This document shows, piece after piece, positions 1 to 6,262 of a DNA stretch of 64,000 nt (position 1 is the first letter of the stretch; each line of letters starts with the position of its first letter). Below the pieces are notes generated by a model that searched no databases, was not told the DNA's origin, and saw only the letters and a program-made list of their open reading frames with translations. Both the position numbers and the translations under genes were made by a program. This DNA is from Pacificispira sp965223125. GTDB lineage: Bacteria; Pseudomonadota; Alphaproteobacteria; UBA8366; Aestuariispiraceae. The stretch covers positions 2,046,001 to 2,110,000 of the forward strand of contig OZ244984.1 in NCBI GenBank assembly GCA_965223125.1, given 5' to 3'.

Positions 1-48
1 ACCTGTGGCCGAAAGGTCGTGGAAGTTCGAGTCTTCTCCTGGGCACCA
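1..48 (+). tRNA. tRNA-Leu, 3' part only (cut by window start)
   Basis: The T arm (GGAAG, loop TTCGAGT, CTTCT at 21-37), the 3' acceptor strand CCTGGGC (38-44), discriminator A and encoded CCA (46-48) are visible. A long variable-arm hairpin (GGCC/GGTC region, 7-18) precedes the T arm, which makes it a class II tRNA. The CCTGGGC acceptor half and T arm match alphaproteobacterial tRNA-Leu as I know it. The anticodon lies outside the window, so the isoacceptor cannot be given; tRNA-Ser is less likely. Its 3' end faces the mobile island at 49-6055. Confidence 0.75.
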
Positions 49-361
49 ACTCTCTTTTTGACTATAGATACTACCTAACACCTTAAAATATAAGGTGATT
101 CTTTCGCTCGATAACATTTACTCCGTTCATGGCGCGGGTCAGAGGAGACGGGTCGTCCAGCAACTCTAACGATAATTTTAGAAATATTCTTTGGAACAAG
201 CTCCGTGCTATGGCCCTGAAAATCCTAAATGTGTCTAGGCATATGGTCCCAGTATGGAACAGGTTACACTATCCAGGCAATAGAATTGCCGTTTTCCGAT
301 TTAACCCAACACCAATTATCTCTTTTGCCCTGGCGGCGTCCAATTGCCGTGCAATGGCGGC
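49..361. other. AT-richer stretch with no supported gene
   Basis: No reading frame here shows a recognisable protein. A perfect 7-bp inverted repeat, CACCTTA-AAATA-TAAGGTG, lies at 79-97; it has no clear T tract, so it is not called a terminator. The stretch joins the tRNA-Leu 3' end to the first transposase remnant and is probably degraded mobile-element DNA. Confidence 0.4.
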
Positions 362-487
362 ATGAAGGTGGATCAAGCACGTCGATTGAAGGATCTCAAA
401 CGGAAGAACCTGAGGCTCCGCAAGGCAGTGTCCGATCTGACCTTGGATAAACTGATCCTGAAAGAAGTTTTGGAGGGAAACTACTGA
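362..487 (+). pseudogene. IS3-family OrfA remnant (C-terminal part)
   Basis: The frame reads MKVDQARRLKDLKRKN... to VLEGNY and stops at 485-487. This is the typical leucine-zipper C-terminus of IS3-family OrfA (ARRLKxLxxEN... LTLDKxILKExLEGN). The N-terminal helix-turn-helix part is not recognisable upstream, so about half of OrfA is missing. The OrfB frame begins one base back relative to this frame, as expected for a -1 frameshifting IS3 element. Confidence 0.7.
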
Positions 488-1032
488 GCCCCGCCCGTCG
501 CCGGGCCTGTGTGGATCACGTTCGTAAGAAGCTGGATATCTCAGAGCGACGCGCGTGCACAGTCGTCGGGCAACATCGTTCGACGCAGCGCAAGCCTGTC
601 CTGGTTCGGTCTGACGAAAATCGGCTCACCCAAGACATTATCCGGTTGGCCAGCGAGTATGGTCGGTATGGCTGTCGCCGGATTGCAGTGTTGCTGCGTC
701 GGAATGGATGGCGTGTGAACGTGAAGCGGGTCTATCGGATCTGGCGTCGGGAGGAGCTCAAAGTACCTGCAAAGCAGCCGAAGCGTGGGCGGCTGACCGC
801 AGCACAACTGGCACAGCGCCGCGCGGTCGTGAAGGAACGAACGCAGCAGCGCGAAGAGAACAAGACTGTCACCCGCAGCCTCACTGAAGATGCAAAGGTC
901 TTTCAGGACATGGAAGCCGATGCGGATTCGGAACGTGACGCCCGCCGGGAAGCCTTCAAAGAGCAAAGGCGCGCGCAAGCGAAAGAGCGTCCCCGCCGCC
1001 GCTCGCGCGATGGGCCGGAGTTGGATCGGTAG
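487..1032 (+). pseudogene. IS3-family OrfB N-terminal remnant fused to an unrelated tail
   Basis: From 487 the frame reads SPARRRACVDHV, then the HTH_21-type segment (ASEYGRYGCRRIAVLLRRNG, VKRVYRIWRREEL) up to QPKRGRL. In intact IS3 OrfB proteins the DDE integrase core should follow. Near 796 the frame instead changes to a charged, Arg/Gln/Glu-rich tail that ends RDGPELDR. The tail resembles the C-termini of conjugative or mobilisation proteins, but I cannot name the family. The DDE core is absent, so this is a dead chimera. Part of the tail (898-938) is related to 3032-3072. Confidence 0.65.
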
Positions 1033-1061
1033 TGCAGGATGGCTTGCTAAACATGCTCTAT

Positions 1062-2291
1062 TTATCTCTTTTGCATCAGTGGGAGGGTTGGCAAAAGGGC
1101 ATCGATAGCGCTTCTGACATTTTCCAGCATTGGCAATGCATCTTTTTCACGCTGCCAGAGGGCTGTAAAGTCGCTGACTGTTTCCCGAACCGTCATTAGC
1201 ACCACTTTCTCAGGCAAGGCTGCTTTTGCGGCCAGATGTGAAATTTCATCTTCATCGAACTCGGAGAAGTTTCGCTTTCGACTATAATTAAGTGCAAAGC
1301 TGTCACCGGGAAGATATGGGATGGTGGAGACGAAATCATATGCGGGCGACAAGGCAGCACTGCGCTTGTCTGGATAAATCAAGGACCAATTTTTCAGGTG
1401 CATATCGCCATTGCCGATCAACGTGTTGAACGTCAGGCGACGAATGAATTCGCGAATGTCTTCATCTGAGCCTTCCGCAGCAATAACAGAAGCAATGTTG
1501 CGCATGCTGGCCTTCTTATACTTGTCCTCGCTGTAAACGCCGAACACCTGGGCGAAATCTTCAATATGAATGCGACCGCCATCTGGTAGACGGTCGAAAC
1601 GCTCAATCACAAACACCTTTTTCCCGAAACGGTCGGACCCGTTGGGCAGGCCTGCAACAGAGTTGATATCTATGAGGTTAATATTCGGTACATTCATGCC
1701 CAGCATATGGGCCAGTCTCATCATGGAGTATTCGTTCTCCGGAACGCCTGCATATTCACGGGAAGGGAGTTTGACGATCCAATTACCGCCAATGCCGGAC
1801 GCGGGGATGGTCAGGCCGCCCGCAGTGCTTTCGACAGCAGAGAATTTCAATTGGATGCCTGCAAGCGAGAAACGCAGCATGTTTTGCTTGGACACGGCAA
1901 GATTTTCGATGTCATCTCCCGCTGCTTCGGGAGGCCAGGCCTCATCCTCGGCAGGACGAACAGTGATCGCGCCCGGAAGGTCCTGACCCAGCGCCCATAA
2001 CAAAAAGAATTCCCGCTCGGTGTTCACGCCCGCCTGCTCAGCAAGATATTTTCTCAGGTGCCCCTCGGGTAAGAGATTGGAAAAAAACGGCATGATCTTC
2101 TTTTGGACGGGACGGAAGTCCGTTCGGAGTTCTCCAAATTCGTCCTTGAAAGACAGCCCGAGTGTCGGACGGTCCGTGTCATTGATATAGTCCTCGTTGA
2201 AAGCAAAAAGGCTGCGATCACCGGAGACCCGCGTCAATGTGCCGATACGTTGGCCGTAAAGCTCGATATTGAGAATTGATACATCAGCCAT
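1062..2291 (-). CDS. hipA: HipA-type serine/threonine kinase toxin
   Basis: This 409-residue protein has the HipA fold: an N-terminal HipA_N segment (GLSFKDEFGEL to SNLLPEGHLR), the FSLAGIQLKF loop (about 141-150, matching the conserved SLxGxQxK stretch of HipA), a catalytic loop GNGDMHLKNW (Asp about 296, Asn about 301) and a metal-binding AYDF (Asp about 319). E. coli HipA phosphorylates glutamyl-tRNA synthetase and causes growth arrest; the target here is inferred by homology only. All key residues are present, so it looks active. The chosen ATG at 2291 lies inside the end of hipB (8-base overlap), which implies translational coupling. A longer frame up to 2369 is unlikely because it would overlap hipB much more. 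Confidence 0.9.
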   Translation of the reverse strand: MADVSILNIELYGQRIGTLTRVSGDRSLFAFNEDYINDTDRPTLGLSFKDEFGELRTDFRPVQKKIMPFFSNLLPEGHLRKYLAEQAGVNTEREFFLLWALGQDLPGAITVRPAEDEAWPPEAAGDDIENLAVSKQNMLRFSLAGIQLKFSAVESTAGGLTIPASGIGGNWIVKLPSREYAGVPENEYSMMRLAHMLGMNVPNINLIDINSVAGLPNGSDRFGKKVFVIERFDRLPDGGRIHIEDFAQVFGVYSEDKYKKASMRNIASVIAAEGSDEDIREFIRRLTFNTLIGNGDMHLKNWSLIYPDKRSAALSPAYDFVSTIPYLPGDSFALNYSRKRNFSEFDEDEISHLAAKAALPEKVVLMTVRETVSDFTALWQREKDALPMLENVRSAIDALLPTLPLMQKR

Positions 2292-2883
2292 CGCTATCTT
2301 CCTCGTCCAGGCGGTAGGCCGGTTTGCTTCGCGCGGGCTCGCCTTCAACGGGTGAAATGCTATGCGCAAGCATATTTCTTATACGCTGTGTCTCCTTAGC
2401 GATTTCCTGAAGTCGCGCCATACCGCCTGAGTCATTTATTGCTTCAAGCGCGATACGGATTTGTCGAACAGCATCTGATCCTTGAAGTAAATTTCTGAAA
2501 TTATTCATCTCCAATAACAGTTTTTGCAGGTTCTCGACAGCCCCGCTCTCGTGCAGAATCGCAGGGAGCGCACCGAGAGCCCTTTGTGCGCGCACCAATT
2601 CTTGCAACGCATCGGCGTTACCCCGGTTGTTTTGAGCGGCGGCACTGCGCGAGATTGATCGCACAGCTGGCGCGGCCTTGCGCGGGATCAATGTCAATTC
2701 CAGATCAAGCGCGTAGGCAAGCGAAGCAAGGCTGGAGAGCCGAAGGTCAACAATGTTGCTCTCGATCTTGGAGATGTGCGACTGTGGGACGCCAGAGCGT
2801 TTGCTAAGCTCTCTCTGGCTTAACCCCTTCCTCTTCCTGGCGTCCACTAAGGCCGCAGCTATGTGCTCGCTTGCATATGTCAT
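2284..2883 (-). CDS. hipB: HipB-like antitoxin, Xre-type HTH repressor
   Basis: The 199-residue protein starts with a classic Xre helix-turn-helix (LSQRELSKRSGVPQSHISKIESN, residues about 20-43). A long helical C-terminal extension follows, about twice the length of E. coli HipB. It should bind and neutralise HipA and repress the operon. It is the first gene of the pair and overlaps hipA. Two palindromic boxes (2889-2908, 2920-2939) lie directly upstream and fit autoregulation. The extended C-terminus may carry the HipA-binding surface; that is inference. Confidence 0.85.
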   Translation of the reverse strand: MTYASEHIAAALVDARKRKGLSQRELSKRSGVPQSHISKIESNIVDLRLSSLASLAYALDLELTLIPRKAAPAVRSISRSAAAQNNRGNADALQELVRAQRALGALPAILHESGAVENLQKLLLEMNNFRNLLQGSDAVRQIRIALEAINDSGGMARLQEIAKETQRIRNMLAHSISPVEGEPARSKPAYRLDEEDSDG

Positions 2884-2888
2884 GGTTT

Positions 2889-2939
2889 TGATCTTTTTTT
2901 ACATATCATCGCTATTGATTGATATAGTTTAGCATATCA
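2889..2939 (-). promoter_or_regulatory. hipBA operators (two TGATnT-N8-ATATCA boxes) over a candidate promoter
   Basis: Box 1 at 2920-2939 is a perfect inverted repeat, TGATAT-N8-ATATCA. Box 2 at 2889-2908 is TGATCT-N8-ATATCA, one mismatch from perfect. Their start points are 31 bp apart, close to three helical turns. A candidate promoter on the minus strand (TTGCAT at 2960-2955, 18-bp spacer, TATGCT at 2936-2931) overlaps box 1. The half-site plus 8-bp spacer layout is the same as known for E. coli HipB operators (TATCC-N8-GGATA), with different half-sites. Confidence 0.65.
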
Positions 2940-3028
2940 CTTCTTTGGGACAAAATGCAAGGTTACGATATACGTTTATATATAAATGATGATTGTATGA
3001 TATATTATAATAGATCATTTTCTCTACA

Positions 3029-3199
3029 AAACCCTTCCAACACATGGAAACTGATGCAGATTCGGAACGCGCTGCCTGCGTGATGGGTCGGGGCTGGGGC
3101 GGTAAGGTTACAAGTGCCGCGCCGGGTCCTGGATCGTTCCCAGTATCCGTAAAATCAGGATATTCCGGCTTCACGGCGCGCTTCGGCAATCGCTTGTGA
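3029..3199 (+). pseudogene. Fragment related to the tail at 898-938
   Basis: The plus-strand frame reads KPFQHMETDADSERAA and continues to a stop at 3197-3199. The earlier chimera reads KVFQDMEADADSERDA at the equivalent place. The DNA also matches (ATGGAA..GATGC.GATTCGGAACG in both), so the two are copies of one ancestral sequence. After that point they diverge. The 3' half of this frame lies antisense to parD, so it is unlikely to be expressed as a protein. Probably a leftover of a mobilisation or conjugation gene. Confidence 0.4.
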
Positions 3200-3400
3200 A
3201 AAATTCTTGCCGCTGATTCCGCTGGCTTCGGCCTTGTCGATTAGGGCGCGCAGTTCTGTGACCGCCTGTTTCTGGCGTTCCTGATCGCGGCGCACCAGAT
3301 CGCGGAAAAACTCGCTCACATTGCCATATTGCCCCTCCACAAGGCGGGTTTTCACATAGGAGGTCATCGCCTCCGGTACGGTGATCGTAATTTTGTCCAT
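3155..3400 (-). CDS. ParD-type ribbon-helix-helix antitoxin, no partner toxin
   Basis: The 81-residue protein reads MDKITITVPEAMTSYVK then GQYGNVSEFFRDLVRRDQERQ, the standard ParD/CopG-like ribbon-helix-helix DNA-binding region followed by an acidic/helical toxin-binding tail. A GGAG ribosome-binding site lies upstream of the ATG. ParD antitoxins are normally followed directly by parE on the same strand, but the minus strand after 3155 contains no ParE-like frame. It may be an orphan left by deletion, or it may now counter a toxin elsewhere. Family assignment is firm, function inferred. Confidence 0.8.
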   Translation of the reverse strand: MDKITITVPEAMTSYVKTRLVEGQYGNVSEFFRDLVRRDQERQKQAVTELRALIDKAEASGISGKNFSQAIAEARREAGIS

Positions 3401-3470
3401 TTAAAATACTCCATTTATCTTATCTAATCATATCAAATAAGGTATTTCTCTGCAAGAAATTGCTCCTGAC

Positions 3471-3941
3471 GTGACATGCCTGCCTGGATTTGGTGACTTT
3501 GCCGAAGGGGCAGCCGGTCGGTCTGAAACCGCCCGGCTGCCCCATGGCTCACGCCGCTATTGTTTCTGTCGCAGCATCGGGCTGATAGCCCTGCAGGTGC
3601 TCCACGGCGGCTTGCGCGATAACACCCACGACAACGTACCGAAGCAGGACCGCCCGAATGGCCCTGTCGACCGTATCAATGACGGTCCCCTGAAAGCCTC
3701 AATCTGGAAAAACGCCAGCGACAAGGGGAAAGACTTCTACACGGCGGAGCTGACCCGTACCTACAAGGACGCAGACGGCACGCTGCGCAATGCGCATAGC
3801 TTCGCCAGCGATGATCTGCTGAAGGTCTCCGAACTCGCCCGTAAGGCATACGACCGTACAGCCGAACTGCGCCGTGAGGACTTCCGACGCGCCCGCGAGT
3901 CCAAAGCACAGGATCGCCCGCGCCAAGACCGCGAGCGCTGA
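3471..3941 (+). CDS. Small conserved protein of conjugative-element type
   Basis: The recognisable part is the last 100 or so residues: NDGPLKASIWKN, KDFYTAELTRTYKDADGTLRNAHSF, DDLLKVSELARKAYDRTAELRRE and a basic tail. I recall similar small proteins next to conjugative or integrative element genes in Alphaproteobacteria; no biochemical function is known to me. The conserved part begins near 3625, and the frame upstream to the first ATG (3471) does not look conserved. The true start may therefore be lost or be a non-ATG codon such as the GTG near 3597. It sits directly before an OrfB remnant (3945). Confidence 0.5.
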   Translation: MTCLPGFGDFAEGAAGRSETARLPHGSRRYCFCRSIGLIALQVLHGGLRDNTHDNVPKQDRPNGPVDRINDGPLKASIWKNASDKGKDFYTAELTRTYKDADGTLRNAHSFASDDLLKVSELARKAYDRTAELRREDFRRARESKAQDRPRQDRER

Positions 3942-3944
3942 TGT

Positions 3945-4085
3945 GAATTCATCTCGCACGATCTGGATCTCTGGACCTATGCGCATGACGTGACGATGGA
4001 CTTTTCCCGACCAGGGAAGCCAACGGATAATGCGTATATCGAATCCTTTAACGGCAGTCTCCGCGCGGATTGTTTGAACACGTGA
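3945..4085 (+). pseudogene. IS3-family OrfB remnant (end of DDE core)
   Basis: The frame reads EFISHDLDLWTYAHDVTMDF, SRPGKPTDNAYIESFNGSLRAD, CLNT. This is the DDE-domain end of an IS3-family transposase, including the catalytic Glu in AYIESFNG. It lacks everything upstream and is cut at the left end of the IS at 4083, whose first bases supply the stop. It may derive from the same kind of element as the N-terminal remnant at 487. Confidence 0.75.
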
Positions 4086-4146
4086 CCTGAGCCCTTAGAA
4101 TTCCTCCAAATTTGGTAGAGTCCGTCGACGCGAAGGAGACGGATTT

Positions 4147-4539
4147 ATGAAGCGCAGCCGGTTCACGGAAGAACAGATCATCGGGATATTGAAGGAGCAG
4201 GAATCTGGCCAGAGGACGGCGGATGTTTGCCGCCGTCACGGTGTCAGCGAAGCGACCTTCTACAAGTGGAAAGCCAAGTTTGGCGGGCTGGAAGTGTCGG
4301 AGGCGAAGCGGCTGAAGACGCTTGAGGACGAGAACGCGCGTCTCAAGAAGCTGCTGGCCGAGGCGATGCTGGACAACGCCATGCTGAAAGACGTTGCATC
4401 AAAAAATGGTGACGCCCGCTGCGATGCGGGAGGCGATCGCTCATCTTCGTGCGGTGCATGGCGTGAGCGAGCGGCGGGCGTGCTTTGTGCTGGGGGCAGA
4501 CCGGACCTCGGTTCGCTATCGATCCCGTCGGCCGGATGA
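4147..4539 (+). CDS. IS3-family transposase OrfA, altered C-terminus
   Basis: The first 86 residues are typical OrfA: MKRSRFTEEQIIGILKE, an HTH (TADVCRRHGVSEATFYKWKAKFGG) and a leucine-zipper segment (EAKRLKTLEDENARLKKLLAEAMLD). It binds the IS ends and helps form the OrfAB transposase. At 4401-4406 there is a run of six As. With seven As the frame would read KKW and stop at once, as IS407-type OrfA usually does. With six, it runs on to 130 residues in a meaningless tail. The change may impair frameshifting to OrfB, or be a homopolymer sequencing error. Confidence 0.8.
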   Translation: MKRSRFTEEQIIGILKEQESGQRTADVCRRHGVSEATFYKWKAKFGGLEVSEAKRLKTLEDENARLKKLLAEAMLDNAMLKDVASKNGDARCDAGGDRSSSCGAWRERAAGVLCAGGRPDLGSLSIPSAG

Positions 4540-5302
4540 TGCCGAGATCCGCGAGCGGCTTCGCGCCCTGTCGCGGGAACGCCGCCGTTTCGGCTATCGG
4601 CGACTGCATCTGCTGTTGAACCGGGAGGGGATCGAGATGAACCAGAAGAAGTTCCGGCGTCTGTATCGCGAGGAGAAGCTCCAGGTGCGCCGCCGCGGCG
4701 GCCGGAAGCGTGCCTTGGGGACGAGGGCACCGTTATCGCTGCCCGATGGGCCGAACCAGCGATGGTCGCTGGACTTCGTATCGGATGCCTTCACGGATGG
4801 ATGCCGGTTCCGGATTCTTGCGGTCATCGATGACTTCACGCGCGAATGCCTGGCTCTGGTGGCGGACACGTCCCTGTCCGGCCTTCGTGTCGCCCGGGAA
4901 CTGGATGCTCTGATCTGGCAGCGTGGAGCCAGGCCGAAGACCATTGTCAGCGACAACGGCACCGAACTGACCAGCATGGCGATCCTGCGCTGGAGCCAGG
5001 ATCGGGCTGTCGATTGGCATTATATCGCACCGGGAAAGCCGATGCAGAACGGCTTCGTGGAAAGCTTCAATGGGCGGCTCAGGGACGAATGCCTGAACGA
5101 GACGCTGTTTACCTCAATCCGCCATGTCCGTATCGAACTCGCCACCTGGATGGAGGACTACAACACAGCCAGACCCCATTCGAGCCTAGGTGGGAAGACC
5201 CCCGCTGAAATCGCCGCCAAAGCCTATCCGGGGCATGCCCCGGACAGGCTTGCCATCACCGCAACAAAAAGCCAGTTTTCAACCAAAGGACTCTCCCTCT
5301 GA
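4406..5302 (+). CDS. IS3-family transposase OrfB (DDE integrase)
   Basis: The ATG at 4406 (MVTPAAMREAIAHL) overlaps orfA at the A run. The protein has the HTH_21 segment (RRFGYRRLHLLLNREG) and a complete rve core with the DDE triad: Asp in LDFVSDAF, Asp in VSDNGTEL and Glu in NGFVESFNG. It ends PHSSLGGKTPAEIAA... KGLSL near the right IS end. It catalyses strand transfer as an OrfAB fusion. No break is seen in this frame; activity depends on whether the OrfA junction still frameshifts. Confidence 0.9.
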   Translation: MVTPAAMREAIAHLRAVHGVSERRACFVLGADRTSVRYRSRRPDDAEIRERLRALSRERRRFGYRRLHLLLNREGIEMNQKKFRRLYREEKLQVRRRGGRKRALGTRAPLSLPDGPNQRWSLDFVSDAFTDGCRFRILAVIDDFTRECLALVADTSLSGLRVARELDALIWQRGARPKTIVSDNGTELTSMAILRWSQDRAVDWHYIAPGKPMQNGFVESFNGRLRDECLNETLFTSIRHVRIELATWMEDYNTARPHSSLGGKTPAEIAAKAYPGHAPDRLAITATKSQFSTKGLSL

Positions 5303-5328
5303 CTGGAGGATACTTGGGGCGCAGGTCA

Positions 5329-6099
5329 ACATGGCAAAAGATACAAGACCGCTTCGACGGCAACGCCCATGCACCAGCGCGTAAGAATGTGAATTTCGAT
5401 TTTCCTCTGCGTGGCTTTGTCTGTTGCGCGGCCTACGGCAATGCAATGACCGCCGCTTGGAGCAAGGGCCGCAACGAGCTTTATCCCTATTACCACTGCC
5501 AGAGCCGACATTGCCACATGAAGGGCAAGTCCATCCGGCGCGACAAGATCGAAGGCGATTTTGAAGCCCTGCTGCAACAAATGACACCGCCGCCACGCTT
5601 GTTTGAACTTGTCAAAATACTGATCATTAAACGGTGGGGCGAGCAAGAAGGAGTGATGCGCAGTGCCGCCGAGGAAGCCCGCGCTGAAATCACCACACTA
5701 CAAACTAAAATCGATAAGCTGGTGGAGCGCATAGTCGAGGCAAGTGCTCCAGCGGTGATCGAAGCCTATGAGAAGCAAATCGCGATATTGGACAAGCGCC
5801 GCCTGCTTCTCAAGGAAACAACCCTCAATACCAAGCAATCCGATAGCAGGTTTGAGGACAGTTATCGAACCGCTTGCACAATTCTCTCAAACCCTTGGAA
5901 ACTATGGACCTCTGGGCGCTATGAGTTGCAACGATTGGTGCTGAGACTGTTGTTTTCAGACCGTATCAATTATTGCAAAAATACGGGTTATCGAACCACC
6001 TCTATCGCAGAGCCACTGCGGCTTCTAGGTTCTTTTAGTACCCCGGTGGAAGGAATGGTGGGCCCGGCAGGACTTGAACCCGCGACCAAACCGTTATGA
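5329..6099 (+). pseudogene. Large serine recombinase, C-terminal part only
   Basis: The frame entering from the IS end reads FDFPLRGFVCCAAYGNAMTAA, YYHCQSRHCHMKGKSIRRD, a zinc-ribbon (zf-recombinase) type segment. A coiled-coil region follows (EEARAEITTLQTKIDKLVERI... YEKQIAILDKRRLLLKE). These belong to large serine recombinases of phages and integrative elements. The N-terminal catalytic resolvase domain with its serine is absent, removed at the IS junction. The frame runs into the tRNA-Ile gene (GPAGLEPATKPL is antisense tRNA), so the gene end lay against the tRNA 3' end, presumably the element's attachment site. Confidence 0.75.
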
Positions 6100-6132
6100 G
6101 CGGTCCGCTCTAACCAACTGAGCTACGGGCCC
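6056..6132 (-). tRNA. tRNA-Ile2 (anticodon CAT, lysidine type)
   Basis: Read on the minus strand, the 77-nt gene starts GGGCCCGTAGCTCAG, has the anticodon loop CTCATAA with CAT at the anticodon, a T arm GCGGG-TTCAAGT-CCTGC, acceptor CGGGCCC and encoded CCA at 6058-6056. The CTCATAA loop followed by the TTGGTCGC stretch is typical of tRNA-Ile whose C34 is modified to lysidine by TilS to read AUA; tRNA-Met elongator is the alternative. Its 3' end borders the mobile island. Confidence 0.88.
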
Positions 6133-6262
6133 ACCGGTCGGGGACTGATCCCGACGGTGGAAAGGGCTATAGCAAAGCTGGGGCGGGAGTGCCAGAGGAT
6201 GGTGCACGGTTAGGCGAGAATATCGCATGCGCCTGCCCATTAAGCCGTCTGCTCCCGGTTTC

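Larger units (their letters stand above)
4083..5328 (+). mobile_element. IS3-family (IS407-like) insertion sequence
   Basis: The ends are imperfect inverted repeats: TGACCTGAGCCC at 4083 and, read inward from 5328, TGACCTGCGCCC; both continue with TCCTCCA and later AGAGTCC. Inside are overlapping orfA (4147) and orfB (4406). The 1.25-kb length, TGACCTG ends and gene order fit the IS407 group. The flanks (CACG before, ACAT after) show no target duplication, and the left neighbour (a transposase remnant) and right neighbour (a recombinase remnant) are unrelated. The copy has therefore lost one original flank through deletion or recombination. Confidence 0.85.

Noticed and set aside
2929..3189. 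Minus-strand frame after parD as a possible ParE toxin
   Set aside because: It starts inside parD and has none of the ParE features; its sequence changes abruptly to AT-rich junk.
4079..5332. Target-site duplication flanking the IS
   Set aside because: The four bases on each side (CACG and ACAT) do not match, so no duplication is claimed.
6137..6155. GTCGGGGA...TCCCGAC inverted repeat beside tRNA-Ile
   Set aside because: It lies on the 5' side of the tRNA with no T tract and may be chance in GC-rich DNA; no role is claimed.
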